Assembly: GCF_001187505.1 (NCBI RefSeq)
Contig: NZ_CP012150.1
Coordinates: 3,844,001 to 3,908,000 of the forward strand
Length of the DNA: 64,000 bases
Source: Mycolicibacterium goodii
Lineage (GTDB): Bacteria; Actinomycetota; Actinomycetes; Mycobacteriales; Mycobacteriaceae
Reading direction: 5' to 3'
In this document: piece by piece, positions 17,111-26,662 of the stretch
How the letters are laid out: each line of letters starts with the position of its first letter
How positions within the stretch are numbered: position 1 is the first letter of the stretch
Translations under genes and position numbers: made by a program
Notes under the pieces: model-generated
Told to the model about the DNA's origin: nothing
The model's database searches: none
Seen by the model: only the letters and a program-made list of their open reading frames with translations

Positions 17111-17969
17111 AGCTGATCCTGCGGCGGAAGTACAGGTGCTGCACGATCGTGACGCCGACCAGCAGCACGAACAACACCAGCGCCATGACCGCGGCGCGTC
17201 CCACCGCGGCCGCGCCGAACGCCTCGGCGTAGATGCGGTGCGCGATCAGATCGGTGCGGCCCTGCGGCCCGCCCGCGGTCAGCGCGTACACCGTGTCGAA
17301 TACCTGTGCGGCGCTGACGATCCCGGTGACCAGCACGAAGAACATCGTCGGGCGCAGCATCGGCAGGGTGATGTACCGGAACCGTTGCCACGAGGTGGCG
17401 CCGTCGGTGCGCGCGGCGTTGTGCACGTCGACGGGGATGTTGAGGATGCCGGCCAGGAAGAACAGCGTCACGTAACCGAGGTTGGTCCACACCACCACGG
17501 CCGACACCACCGGCAGCGCCAGACCGGGGTCGGTGAGCCACTCGATGCGGGTGTCGAGCACCGTGCTCAACGCGCCGTCGGTGGGGGCCAGGATCCACCG
17601 CCACAACACCGCGATGGCCAGCGGAGCGCAGATCCACGGCAGCACGTAAACCGTGCGGAAGAACCCACTGCCCGGCAACCCGCGCGCCAGCATGGCCGCC
17701 GCGACCAGTCCCAGCACGGTCTGCGTCGGCACCACCAGGACCATGAACCCCAGCGTGACCACCAGCGACTCGGCGAAGGCCGCATCGGTGAGCACCGAAG
17801 TCCAGTTGGCCAGGCCCACATATTCGATCGGCCCCAGCAGATCCCAGCGGTGCAGGCTCAACCACACCACGACGAGCATCGGCAGCAGCAGGAACGTGAC
17901 GACGCCGAACAGGCTCGGTGCGACGAGTGCGTACGCCAGGGCGGTGGTCCGGGCACGCGAGGTGGCCAT
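17097..17969 (-). CDS. uspA: Amino-sugar ABC importer permease UspA
   Basis: 290 residues from the ATG at 17969, the length I recall for Rv2316. An earlier in-frame start would add 62 residues without hydrophobic character. Six helices are visible, starting ALAYALVAPSLFGVVTFLLL. The EAA loop is HNAARTDGATSWQRFRYITL. It is first in the uspABC operon. A TTTAAT hexamer ends 6 nt before the ATG, suggesting a leaderless start. Cytoplasmic membrane; pairs with UspB. Confidence 0.9.
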   Translation of the reverse strand: MATSRARTTALAYALVAPSLFGVVTFLLLPMLVVVWLSLHRWDLLGPIEYVGLANWTSVLTDAAFAESLVVTLGFMVLVVPTQTVLGLVAAAMLARGLPGSGFFRTVYVLPWICAPLAIAVLWRWILAPTDGALSTVLDTRIEWLTDPGLALPVVSAVVVWTNLGYVTLFFLAGILNIPVDVHNAARTDGATSWQRFRYITLPMLRPTMFFVLVTGIVSAAQVFDTVYALTAGGPQGRTDLIAHRIYAEAFGAAAVGRAAVMALVLFVLLVGVTIVQHLYFRRRISYDLT

Positions 17970-17975
17970 CGGCTC

Positions 17976-17981
17976 ATTAAA
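17976..17981 (-). promoter_or_regulatory. Candidate -10 box (TTTAAT) of the uspABC operon
   Basis: On the minus strand TTTAAT lies 6 nt before the uspA ATG, compatible with a leaderless operon transcript. It deviates from TANNNT at position 2. Confidence 0.3.
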
Positions 17982-18191
17982 GCGGCTTGCGGTCAGCAAC
18001 CGCCACGGCGGCACGCGGCGACGGGCACACATCAACGCCTCGACCGCGCTCAGCAATCCCGCAGGCCCAGATTTGCTCACGTGGCGTACATCACTTGATC
18101 TTGGTGGAATCGGATTCGCCCGCCCGCCATTGATGCAAGTAGCAGCCACCCGCAACGAGGCGTTGGCAAACGAGACAGAGGGGCCGTGGAC

Positions 18192-18962
18192 ATGAGCGAA
18201 CCGAAGTCGGCCGGTAAGGCAGGCGTCATCACCAAGGTGGCACGTAGGGCGATCTTCCCGGCCCTCGCCCTCGCCGCGACCGGGCTCGGCATGCTGGCCG
18301 GACCGGCCGCGACCGCGAGCGCCGCGGACAACGCATGTGCCGATGTCGAGGTGGTGTTCGCCCGCGGGACGTTCGAGGCGCCCGGGATCGGCGCCACCGG
18401 ACAGGCTTTCGTCGATGCGCTGCGGGACCGGTTGCCCGGCAAAAGCGTCGACGTGTACGCGGTGAACTATCCGGCGTCGCTGGACTTCGCGCAGGCCGCC
18501 ACCGGGATCGCCGACGCCAGCAACCGGATCCAGGCGGTTGCGGCGCAGTGCCCCAACACCGAGATCGTGCTCGGCGGTTACTCGCAGGGCGCCGCGGTGG
18601 CGGGCTACACCACCACCAGCAGCCTGCCCGCAGGCTACACGCTGCCCGCGGGCATCAGCGGCCCCATGCCGCCCGCGACCGCATCACACGTCGCCGCGGT
18701 GGTGCTGTTCGGCACCCCGAAGGACTGGGTGGTGAACCTGGCCGACCACAACGCGCCGCCCATCACGATCGGGCAGCCCTATGTCGCCAAGACGATGGAG
18801 CTGTGCGCGACCGGTGATCCGGTGTGCTTCCCCGGTGGTCTGGACCGCGCCGCGCACAGCTCGTACAAGACCAACGGCATGGCGGCGCAGGCCGCGGACT
18901 TCGCCGCCCGGCAGCTGAGCGGCGGGTCGGCGACGCTGGTGCAGACCTCCGGGCAGGCGTGA
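18192..18962 (+). CDS. Cutinase-like secreted serine esterase (Culp family)
   Basis: About 256 residues from ATG 18192; a GTG at 18186 is also possible, but the GAGGGG ribosome site is better spaced for 18192. The signal peptide runs to about residue 45 (ALALAATGLGMLAGPAATAS, AADN). The cutinase fold is shown by VVFARGTFEAPGIGATGQAF, the nucleophile serine in GGYSQGAAVAG, and the Asp/His pair in CATGDPVCFPGG and DRAAHSSY. Paired cysteines are conserved. It hydrolyses lipid or ester substrates outside the cell. It is monocistronic, between uspA and tldD. It could be the counterpart of one of the M. tuberculosis Culp proteins, but which one is not certain. Confidence 0.92.
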   Translation: MSEPKSAGKAGVITKVARRAIFPALALAATGLGMLAGPAATASAADNACADVEVVFARGTFEAPGIGATGQAFVDALRDRLPGKSVDVYAVNYPASLDFAQAATGIADASNRIQAVAAQCPNTEIVLGGYSQGAAVAGYTTTSSLPAGYTLPAGISGPMPPATASHVAAVVLFGTPKDWVVNLADHNAPPITIGQPYVAKTMELCATGDPVCFPGGLDRAAHSSYKTNGMAAQAADFAARQLSGGSATLVQTSGQA

Positions 18963-19023
18963 ACCGCGCCACGCGGCTTCAGAATCCGGTGCCCGGCGGC
19001 ACCCGCCGCTACCGTGGGGAACC

Positions 19024-20553
19024 GTGACAGCTCAGCGACAAGTGGACGCCGATTTCCTCGGCCTGCCCCGCCACGAGTTGGCGGACGCGGCGCTCTCCGC
19101 CGCGGTCGCCGCCGGCGCCGACTACGCGGATCTGCGGATACATCGCATCATCACCGAGATCATCCAGCTGCGCGACGGTGAGCTGGAGACCTCGGTTGTG
19201 GACCGCGAGATCGGGCTCGCCGTGCGGGTGGTCGTGGACGGCACGTGGGGGTTCGCGTCCAATGCCGAACTCGCCCCGCAGGTGGCCGCCGAGACCGCAC
19301 GCCGCGCCGTGGCGGTCGCGACGGCGCTGGCCCCGCTCAACGGTGAACACATCGAGCTGGCACCCGAGCCCGTCTACAGCGACGCGACGTGGGTGTCGGA
19401 CTATCGGGTGGACCCGTTCAGCGTTTCGGCGGCCGACAAGATCGCGGTGCTCGACGACTACTCCGGCCGGCTACTGGCAGCCGACGGTGTCGACCACGTC
19501 TCGGCGGGTGTGCACTGCGTGAAGGAGCAGACCTTCTACGCAGACACGTTCGGCTCGTCGATCACCCAGCAGCGGGTGCGGGTGCTGCCCACGCTGGAGG
19601 CCGTCGCCGTCGACTCGGCCGCCGGGTCGTTCGAGACCATGCGCACACTGGCCCCGCCCATGGGCCGCGGCTGGGAGGCCCTCACCGACGCCGACGTGTG
19701 GGACTGGGCCGATGAGCTCGCCGAGTTGCCGACGCTGCTCGCCGAGAAGACCAAGGCCCCGTCGGTCGTCGCGGGCCCGACCGATTTGGTGATCGACCCG
19801 ACCAACCTGTGGCTCACCATCCACGAATCCATCGGCCACGCCACCGAATACGATCGCGCGATCGGCTACGAGGCCGCGTATGCGGGAACGTCGTTCGCCA
19901 CCCCGGACAAACTCGGCACCATGCGTTACGGCTCCGAGGTGATGAACGTGACCGCCGACCGCACCGTCGAACACGGCCTGGCCACGGTCGGATTCGACGA
20001 CGAAGGGGTGCGGTCACAGTGCTGGGACCTGGTGCGCGACGGCATCTTCGTCGGTTATCAGTTGGATCGGGTGTTCGCACTGAGAATCGGACAGCGGCTC
20101 GGCGAATCCCGCTCCAACGGCTGCTCCTATGCCGATTCGCCGCACCACGTGCCGATCCAGCGCATGGCGAACGTGTCCCTGCAACCCGCCGCCGAGGATC
20201 TGAGCACCGACGATTTGATCTCGCGGGTGTCCGACGGCATCTACATCGTCGGCGACAAGAGCTGGTCGATCGACATGCAGCGGTACAACTTCCAGTTCAC
20301 CGGGCAACGGTTCTACCGGATCCGCAACGGCCGCCTCGACGGCCAGGTCCGCGACGTCGCCTACCAGGCCATCACCACCGACTTCTGGGGTTCGATGGAG
20401 GCCGTCGGCGGGCCGTCGACGTGGCGCCTCGGCGGCGCGTTCAACTGCGGCAAGGCGCAACCCGGTCAGGTTGCGCCGGTCAGTCACGGCTGCCCGAGCG
20501 CACTGTTCCGCGGTGTCAACGTGCTCAACACCCGAACGGAGGCCGGACGATGA
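19024..20553 (+). CDS. tldD: TldD-family metalloprotease (Rv2315c-like)
   Basis: 509 residues. The zinc HExxxH motif of TldD is present at H267-E268 to H272 (TIHESIGHATEYD), and the C-terminal Cys in GGAFNCGKA fits the third metal ligand. TldD and TldE form a cytoplasmic heterodimeric protease that trims unfolded or modified peptides (known from microcin and CcdA processing in E. coli). The start is GTG 19024; TACCGT ends 8 nt upstream, so the leader is at most a base or two. It overlaps tldE by 4 nt. The same pair occurs as Rv2315c-Rv2314c next to the usp genes. Confidence 0.93.
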   Translation: MTAQRQVDADFLGLPRHELADAALSAAVAAGADYADLRIHRIITEIIQLRDGELETSVVDREIGLAVRVVVDGTWGFASNAELAPQVAAETARRAVAVATALAPLNGEHIELAPEPVYSDATWVSDYRVDPFSVSAADKIAVLDDYSGRLLAADGVDHVSAGVHCVKEQTFYADTFGSSITQQRVRVLPTLEAVAVDSAAGSFETMRTLAPPMGRGWEALTDADVWDWADELAELPTLLAEKTKAPSVVAGPTDLVIDPTNLWLTIHESIGHATEYDRAIGYEAAYAGTSFATPDKLGTMRYGSEVMNVTADRTVEHGLATVGFDDEGVRSQCWDLVRDGIFVGYQLDRVFALRIGQRLGESRSNGCSYADSPHHVPIQRMANVSLQPAAEDLSTDDLISRVSDGIYIVGDKSWSIDMQRYNFQFTGQRFYRIRNGRLDGQVRDVAYQAITTDFWGSMEAVGGPSTWRLGGAFNCGKAQPGQVAPVSHGCPSALFRGVNVLNTRTEAGR

Positions 20554-21920
20554 TCGGCGCACAGCAGGTCGTCGAGATCGCCCTCGACGCAGCCGATCCC
20601 GGCACGGAGACCATCGTGCTGGTCACCGACCGCGCCGACGCGTCGCTGCGCTGGGCGAACAACTCGATGACCACCAACGGTGAAACCGTCAGCCGCAACA
20701 CGACCGTCATCTCGATCCTGCGCCGGGGTGAGGCCGGAGAGAAGGCTCATGTGGGGTCGATGCGCACCAGCGACGTCGACCCGGCGGTGATCCCCGACCT
20801 CGTCGCCGCCGCGCAGCGGGCCGCTCGGGACGCGCCAGAGGCGCGCGACGCGGCACCGCCGTTGGCCGCCGACGGCGCACCCGCCGACTGGGACGCACCG
20901 GTTCCCGGCACCCGCGCGCAGGTGTTCACCGGCATCGCAGCAGATCTGGCCAAGGGGTTCCGGGGCGGTGATCAACTCTTCGGCTACGCCCGCCACGTGC
21001 TGGAGACCACGTTCGTCGCGACGTCCAACGGTCTGCGCCGGCGCTTCACCCAGCCGACCGGTTCGGTGGAGATCAACGCCAAACGCAACGGTGCCAGCGC
21101 GTGGGCCGGTGTGAGCACGGCGGATTTCCTTGATGTGCAGGTCGATTCGCTGCTCGATGAGCTGTCGCTGCGGCTGGGCTGGGCCGAGCGCACCGTGGAA
21201 CTGCCCGCGGGCCGCTACGAGACCATCATGCCGCCGTCGACCGTGGCGGACATGATGATCTACCTGTCGTGGACCATGGACGGCCGCGGCGCCCACGAGG
21301 GACGCACGGCGCTCTCGGCACCCGGAGGGACCCGGATCGGGGAGAAGCTCACCGATCTGGGGTTGACGCTGTACTCCGATCCGTTCGCGGAAACCCTTGA
21401 GTGTCAACCGTTCGTCGCGGTGCCCAGTTCATCGGAGCGGGTGTCGATATTCGACAACGGCATGGACATCTCGCGCGTCGACTGGATCCGCGACGGCGTG
21501 ATCAACGCACTGGCCTACCCGCGCGCGGTCGCCGCCGAGTACGGCGCGCCGGTCACCGCGCCCGCCGACAATCTGCTGATGACCGGTGGCACAACCGAAC
21601 TCGCCGACATGATCGCGGCAACCGAACGCGGTCTGCTGCTGACCACGCTGTGGTACATCCGCGTGGTCGATCCCACCGTGCTGTTGTTGACCGGCCTCAC
21701 GCGCGACGGGGTCTATCTCGTCGAGGACGGCGAGGTCACCGCGGCGGTCAACAACTTCCGGTTCAACGAGAGCCCGCTGGATCTGTTGCGCCGGGCCACC
21801 GAGGCAGGTATCAGCGAACGCACCCTGCCCCGCGAGTGGGGCGACTGGGCGACCAGGTCCGCGATGCCCACGCTGCGCATCCCCGATTTCCACATGTCGT
21901 CGGTGAGCCAGGCGCAATGA
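20550..21920 (+). CDS. tldE: TldE/PmbA-family protease subunit (Rv2314c-like)
   Basis: 456 residues from an ATG that overlaps the tldD stop (ATGA). It belongs to the PmbA/TldD superfamily but lacks the HExxxH motif, as expected for the non-catalytic TldE partner. Recognisable segments are GRYETIMPPSTVADMMIYLS in the centre and VTAAVNNFRFNESPLDLLRR near the C-terminus. It works in complex with TldD. No accompanying peptide precursor gene is apparent nearby, so the native substrate is open. Confidence 0.92.
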   Translation: MIGAQQVVEIALDAADPGTETIVLVTDRADASLRWANNSMTTNGETVSRNTTVISILRRGEAGEKAHVGSMRTSDVDPAVIPDLVAAAQRAARDAPEARDAAPPLAADGAPADWDAPVPGTRAQVFTGIAADLAKGFRGGDQLFGYARHVLETTFVATSNGLRRRFTQPTGSVEINAKRNGASAWAGVSTADFLDVQVDSLLDELSLRLGWAERTVELPAGRYETIMPPSTVADMMIYLSWTMDGRGAHEGRTALSAPGGTRIGEKLTDLGLTLYSDPFAETLECQPFVAVPSSSERVSIFDNGMDISRVDWIRDGVINALAYPRAVAAEYGAPVTAPADNLLMTGGTTELADMIAATERGLLLTTLWYIRVVDPTVLLLTGLTRDGVYLVEDGEVTAAVNNFRFNESPLDLLRRATEAGISERTLPREWGDWATRSAMPTLRIPDFHMSSVSQAQ

Positions 21921-21933
21921 CGTAGGAAGGGTG

Positions 21934-22614
21934 ATGGCACAACGGCAGTTCAACGCCTACGGCCCGTCCTACTGGGCCGCCATCGCGGTGTTCGCCGTGG
22001 TGGCAGTGCTTCTGGTGTGGCTGGGCCGCAGGCAGACCGAGCATCAGGCGCGGGTGCTGGGGAAGGCGCTCGGCGCGGTGACCGCCGCGATCTATGTCGC
22101 GATGCTCGTCTACACGTGGATCCCGCCGACGCTGGAACGGTCGGTGCCCGTGCGGCTGACCGACCTAGCCACGATCACCGGGGCGTACGCGTTCTGGTCG
22201 CAACGGCAGTGGGCGTTCGTGCTCACCTACTACTGGGGTCTGACACTCAGCGCGCAGGCCCTGATCTCACCGGTGCTCAAGAGCCCGGACTTCCCGCACT
22301 ACGAGTTCCTGGCGTTCTGGTCGATCCACCTGCTCGTGGTGTGGGCCGCGATCTACCTGTGCTGGGGTCGTGGCATGCGGCCCACGTGGCGCAGCTACCG
22401 GTTCGCCGCGGTGGTGACCGCGGTGTGGGCCGCGGTCACCATGGCGTTCAACGGCATCGCGGGCACCAACTACGGCTTCCTCAACGCCAAACCCGAGACC
22501 GCATCGCTGCTCGACGTGCTGGGCCCGTGGCCCGTGTACGTGCTCACGGCGAGCGGTCTGGTGCTCATCGTGTGGGCGCTCATGACGTGGCCGTGGGAAT
22601 CTCGCCGGCAGTAG
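21934..22614 (+). CDS. YwaF/TIGR02206-type integral membrane protein
   Basis: 226 residues from ATG 21934 (an adjoining GTG three bases earlier is possible; AGGAAGG lies immediately upstream). Six membrane helices are predicted by hydrophobicity. The pattern SYWAAIAVFAVVAVLLVWLG, then VRLTDLATITGAYAFWS, FVLTYYWGLTLSAQALISP and NGIAGTNYGFLNAKP matches the TIGR02206 family of unknown function, exemplified by YwaF of Bacillus subtilis. It follows tldE by 13 nt and may be co-transcribed. Its 3' end overlaps the convergent symporter gene by 35 nt. Confidence 0.8.
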   Translation: MAQRQFNAYGPSYWAAIAVFAVVAVLLVWLGRRQTEHQARVLGKALGAVTAAIYVAMLVYTWIPPTLERSVPVRLTDLATITGAYAFWSQRQWAFVLTYYWGLTLSAQALISPVLKSPDFPHYEFLAFWSIHLLVVWAAIYLCWGRGMRPTWRSYRFAAVVTAVWAAVTMAFNGIAGTNYGFLNAKPETASLLDVLGPWPVYVLTASGLVLIVWALMTWPWESRRQ

Positions 22615-24064
22615 CCGTTTCGTCGCGCCCGGCCAGCCGGGCGTCCCACACCTGCAGCACCGGCGCCGGGGTGCGGGTGGTCGCGAGGCTCACCACGACA
22701 TAGGCGATCAGGCTGGTCGCCAGACCCCAGTAGATGGGATCGTTGGCCAGCACGTCGCCGACGATGGCCATGGTGCCCAGCGTCACGACCGTGCCGACGC
22801 CCATCGCGACCAGTGCACCGGCCCCGGTGGCGCGCTTCCACACGAAGCCGCCCAAAATCGGGACCAGCAGGCCGCCGACGAGGATGTCGTAGGCGATGGT
22901 GAGCGCGCCGACCACGTCGTTGAGCAGCGCCGCGATCACGATGACGACGATGCCGAGGGCCACCACGTAACGACGGTCGGCGTGGACCTCCAGGGTCGGG
23001 TCGTCGGTGGTCTCGGCGCGGCGACCGATCAGGCGCAGCAGCAGCGGCCGCACGTCGGTGCGCGCGACGGTCGCGGTGGCGATCAGCGCACCGGAGGCCG
23101 TCGACATCATCGCCGCGACCGCGGCCGCCAGCACCAGGCCGCTGATGCCGACGGGCAGAATCGTTTCCGCGATCTGCGCGTAGACGTCGTCCTTGGCCTC
23201 GACATCGGGCAGGAACGTCGACGCGGCCGCACCGATCAGTGCGCCCGCCACCCCGTAGGCGACGCAGTACAGGGCCGCGGTGGTACCGCCCCACTTGGCC
23301 ACCTGCGGTGAGCGCGCGGTGAACACCCGCTGCCAGATGTCCTGTCCGATCAGCATTCCGAAGCTGTAGACCACGAAGAACGTGATGATGGTCTCGGTGC
23401 CGATCGCGGTGAGGCTGAACACCGCGTCGCCCGCGCGTTCCCGGATGCCGTCGAGGCCGCCTGCGCGGTTCCAGGTGAACGGCAACAGCAGGAAGAACAC
23501 GCCGATGGTCTTGAGGATGAACTGCACCATGTCGGTCAGCGTGATCGACCACATGCCGCCGATCGACGAGTACAGCATGACGACGGCGCCGCCGATGAGC
23601 ACCGAAATCGTTCGGCCCGTGCCGAACAGCACGTTGAACACCGTCGCGTAGGCGGTCGTGGAGGTGACCGACAGCATCAGCGTGTAGGCGACCATCACCA
23701 CGCCCGACGCCGAGGTGGCGTCGACGCCGTACCGCAGACTCAGCATCTGCGCGACGGTGTACACCTTGAGCCGTTGGATGCGCCCGGCGAACAGCAGGCT
23801 CAGCGCCAGCAGGCCGACGGCGATCGCCACCACCAGCCACATGCCGGACAGGCCCCACTTGTAGCCCAGGCCTACGCCGCCGACGGTCGAGGCACCGCCG
23901 AGCACCACCGCGGCCATGGTGCCGGTGTAGAGGGTCGGGCCCAGCCGGCGTCCGGCGACGAGGAAGTCGGCCGAGTCCCTGGTGCGGGTCTTGCCCCAGA
24001 AACCGAACGCCAGCATGGCGATCAGGTAGACGGTGACGATGGCGATATCTAGCGGTTTGCCCAC
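22580..24064 (-). CDS. Sodium:solute symporter (SSS family)
   Basis: 494 residues and about 13 helices. SSS features are VYLIAMLAFGFWGKTRTRDS at the N-terminus, ADFLVAGRRLGPTLYTGTM, and the sodium-site segments GGASTVGGVGLGYKWG and AAVAAMMSTASGALIATAT. It imports a solute with Na+ at the cytoplasmic membrane. It is the last gene of a four-gene operon after the NCS1 permease, ureohydrolase and ThDP enzyme, starting 4 nt after the latter's stop. It may carry a substrate or product of that pathway. Specificity is not readable. Confidence 0.88.
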   Translation of the reverse strand: MGKPLDIAIVTVYLIAMLAFGFWGKTRTRDSADFLVAGRRLGPTLYTGTMAAVVLGGASTVGGVGLGYKWGLSGMWLVVAIAVGLLALSLLFAGRIQRLKVYTVAQMLSLRYGVDATSASGVVMVAYTLMLSVTSTTAYATVFNVLFGTGRTISVLIGGAVVMLYSSIGGMWSITLTDMVQFILKTIGVFFLLLPFTWNRAGGLDGIRERAGDAVFSLTAIGTETIITFFVVYSFGMLIGQDIWQRVFTARSPQVAKWGGTTAALYCVAYGVAGALIGAAASTFLPDVEAKDDVYAQIAETILPVGISGLVLAAAVAAMMSTASGALIATATVARTDVRPLLLRLIGRRAETTDDPTLEVHADRRYVVALGIVVIVIAALLNDVVGALTIAYDILVGGLLVPILGGFVWKRATGAGALVAMGVGTVVTLGTMAIVGDVLANDPIYWGLATSLIAYVVVSLATTRTPAPVLQVWDARLAGRDETATAGEIPTATS

Positions 24065-24068
24065 GATG

Positions 24069-25703
24069 TCATTCCTTCGGTGGGAGGTGGGTGGGGGCGA
24101 ACATCTGCAGGACGGCGGGCAGCACGATGACTGCCGGTCCGTCGCCGGAGAACGAGTCCGCGATCAGTTGGCCGACGTTGCCGGTGGTCGCGGTGTGGGC
24201 GGGGATACCGAAACTGGCTGCCAGCCGCGCGAAGTCGGGCCGGGCCAATTCGGTGGCGGTGGCGGCGCCGAACTCCGCGGTCATGTACTCCCGCAGGATT
24301 CCGTAGCCGCCGTCGTCGACGATGAGCCAGGTGATGTCGGCGTCGTGCTGGCGTGCGGTGGCCAGTTCGGCGATCGAGTACATCGCGCCGCCGTCACCGG
24401 ACACCGCGAATGTGCGCCGGCCGGTGGCGATCGCGGCGGCCAGTGCGGCGGGGAACGCGAACCCGAGACCGCCTGCGCCCTGGGCGGAATGGAACTCGCC
24501 CTGCCGCGGATCCCAGGCCGACCACGCCCAGTACCCGGCGATGGTCATGTCCCAGAACGTGTGGGTGGCCGACGGCACCGCGGCCCGCAGATCCGCCATC
24601 AACTTCAGCTCGGTGTCGAGATCCTGCGCGGACAGCCGGTCCTGCACGGCTTTTCGCAGGTCCGCGGCGACGCGCGCCCCCTCGGAGTTCTCCCGTGGTC
24701 GCACGCGGGGGGTGAGCGCGGTCAGGGCCTGCGCGGCGTCGGCGTGGATCGCGCACGCCGGGTGATTGACCTGCAGCACACGCACTTCTGCGTCGATGTG
24801 GATGAGCTTGCCCCGTGGTGCGAACGTGAAGTAGTTGCTGGTCACCTCGCCCATCGCGGTGCCGATCGCCACCAGCACGTCGGCGTCTTCGAGCAGATCG
24901 GTGGTGTGGCGGTCCTCGATCCAGGAGGCCGCCGACAACGGATGGTCGAACGCGATGGCGCCCTTGCCGCCGACCGTGGACACCACCGGGGCGCCGAGGG
25001 CCTCGGCGAACGCCGCCAGCGCGGCAGGCCCGCCCGGGGAGCGTCGCACCCCGCCACCGGCGAGGATCACGGGCCGCTCGGCACCGTTGAGCAGATCGGC
25101 TGCGGCATCGACGAGTTCGGGCCGCGGGGCCCGGTGGTCGGGGTGCACGGTCAGCGTGGTCACCGGCGGCACCGTGGTCGGCTCGGTCAGCACATCCTGC
25201 GGGATCTCCACCCACACCGGCCCGGCCGGCGCCGACAGCGCCAGTTCGTAGGCGTCGGCGATCAGGCTGGGGATCGCCGCGGCGTCGCGGGCCACGGCCG
25301 TGCCCTTGGTGACGTTGGCGGCGCTGGCCTTCTGGTCGTCGAGTTGGTGCAGCATGCCGCGGCGCAACCCCATGCCGGCGCGGGGCACCTGGCTGGCGAT
25401 CACCAGCACCGGCACCCCGGTGGCGTGGGCTTCCTGCAGCGCGCCGAGGGCGGTCAGCGCACCCGGCCCGGTCGACAGGAACAGCACACCGACGTCACCG
25501 GTCACCCGGCTGTAGCCGTCGGCGCCGAACGCCGAGTTGTTCTCCACCCGCGAGCTGATGAAGGTCAGCTTGCTGCGGCGGATCGCGTCGAACAGGCCGA
25601 GCGCGTTCTGGCCGGGGATACCGAAGACGTGCGAAACACCAAGAGCGGTCAGGGTTTCGACGACGACGTCACCACCGTTGCGGCTGTGGTTGCGCACCGT
25701 CAT
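24069..25703 (-). CDS. ThDP-dependent decarboxylase/synthase (acetolactate synthase-like)
   Basis: 544 residues with the three-domain ThDP fold: pyrimidine-binding domain with the catalytic Glu E54 (SRVENNSAFGADGYSR), central domain (PVILAGGGVRRSPGG), and diphosphate-binding domain with GDG at 436-438. The motif continues to VDDGGYG rather than the usual Asn-Asn. Its operon partner is a ureohydrolase, overlapped by one base (TGATG). This pairing recalls AruI, the 2-ketoarginine decarboxylase of the arginine transaminase pathway; N2-carboxyethylarginine synthase of clavulanate biosynthesis is another ThDP enzyme using a guanidino substrate. I favour a catabolic 2-ketoarginine-type decarboxylase, as inference from context. 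Confidence 0.85.
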   Translation of the reverse strand: MTVRNHSRNGGDVVVETLTALGVSHVFGIPGQNALGLFDAIRRSKLTFISSRVENNSAFGADGYSRVTGDVGVLFLSTGPGALTALGALQEAHATGVPVLVIASQVPRAGMGLRRGMLHQLDDQKASAANVTKGTAVARDAAAIPSLIADAYELALSAPAGPVWVEIPQDVLTEPTTVPPVTTLTVHPDHRAPRPELVDAAADLLNGAERPVILAGGGVRRSPGGPAALAAFAEALGAPVVSTVGGKGAIAFDHPLSAASWIEDRHTTDLLEDADVLVAIGTAMGEVTSNYFTFAPRGKLIHIDAEVRVLQVNHPACAIHADAAQALTALTPRVRPRENSEGARVAADLRKAVQDRLSAQDLDTELKLMADLRAAVPSATHTFWDMTIAGYWAWSAWDPRQGEFHSAQGAGGLGFAFPAALAAAIATGRRTFAVSGDGGAMYSIAELATARQHDADITWLIVDDGGYGILREYMTAEFGAATATELARPDFARLAASFGIPAHTATTGNVGQLIADSFSGDGPAVIVLPAVLQMFAPTHLPPKE

Positions 25704-26662
25704 CAGGACTCGTCGGGGCCGAGGGCGAGCAGCGACACCAGGTCGTAGGCGACGTGGGCGGCCGCCACCCCGGTCATCTCGGCGTGGTCGTAGGCCGGGG
25801 CCACCTCGACGACGTCGGCGCCGACGAGGTTGAGTCCGCGGAAGCCGCGCAGGATCTCCAGCAGTTCGCGGCTGGTCATGCCGCCGGCCTCGGGCGTGCC
25901 GGTACCGGGCGCGTGCGCCGGGTCGAGCACGTCGATGTCGATCGACAGGTACACCGGCCGGTTGCCGACCCGCCCGCGCAGCTTGTCGACGACCTCCCGC
26001 ACACCCTGGTAGTAGACGTCGGACGAGGTGACGATGCCGAACCCGAACCGGCGGTCGTCCTCGAGATCCTTCTTGCCGTACAGCGGGCCGCGGGTGCCGA
26101 CGTGCGACAGCGCCTCGGTGTCGAGGATGCCCTCCTCGACGGCGCGGCGGAACGGGGTGCCGTGGGTGTACTCGGCGCCGAAGTAGGTGTCCCAGGTGTC
26201 GAGGTGGGCGTCGAAGTGCACCAGCGCGACCGGGCCGTGCTTGGCGGCCGCGGCGCGCAGCAGCGGCAGTGCGATCGTGTGGTCGCCGCCGATGGTCACG
26301 AGTTTCTTTCCGTCGGCGGTGATGTCGCGCGCGGCGCCCTCGATTGTCTCGATGGCCTCGTTGATGTTGAACGGGTTCACCGCGATATCGCCGGCGTCGG
26401 CGACCTGCACGACCTCGAACGGCGACACGTCCAGGCCCGGGTGGTAGGGCCGCAGCAGGCGCGAGGACTCGCGCACGTGGGTGGGGCCGAAACGGGCGCC
26501 GGGCCGGTAGGAGACACCGGTGTCGAACGGCACACCGGCGATCACGACGTCGGCCTTGGTGACCTGGTCCAGGCGCGGCAGGCGCGCGAACGTCGCCGGG
26601 CCCGCGAAGCGCGGCACCTTCGAGGCGTCGACGGGGCCGATGGGGGTGCTGGTGGCGGTCAT
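25703..26662 (-). CDS. Ureohydrolase (agmatinase/guanidinobutyrase family)
   Basis: 319 residues from ATG 26662. All binuclear manganese ligands of the arginase/agmatinase fold are present: H128 (GGDHTI), D151, H153 and D155 (FDAHLDTWD), D242 and D244 (SIDIDVLDP). The substrate-loop sequences ([15 protein letters not shown] and [10 protein letters not shown]) favour the agmatinase-like branch over arginase. The enzyme releases urea from a guanidino compound such as agmatine or 4-guanidinobutyrate. It is coupled by a 4-nt overlap to the NCS1 permease upstream and by one base to the ThDP enzyme downstream. Confidence 0.92.
   Translation of the reverse strand: MTATSTPIGPVDASKVPRFAGPATFARLPRLDQVTKADVVIAGVPFDTGVSYRPGARFGPTHVRESSRLLRPYHPGLDVSPFEVVQVADAGDIAVNPFNINEAIETIEGAARDITADGKKLVTIGGDHTIALPLLRAAAAKHGPVALVHFDAHLDTWDTYFGAEYTHGTPFRRAVEEGILDTEALSHVGTRGPLYGKKDLEDDRRFGFGIVTSSDVYYQGVREVVDKLRGRVGNRPVYLSIDIDVLDPAHAPGTGTPEAGGMTSRELLEILRGFRGLNLVGADVVEVAPAYDHAEMTGVAAAHVAYDLVSLLALGPDES

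Noticed and set aside
24069..26662. Clavulanate-like biosynthesis (ThDP enzyme plus ureohydrolase resembling CEAS and PAH)
   Set aside because: No beta-lactam synthetase or clavaminate synthase genes are nearby; permease, symporter and AsnC regulator point to catabolism.
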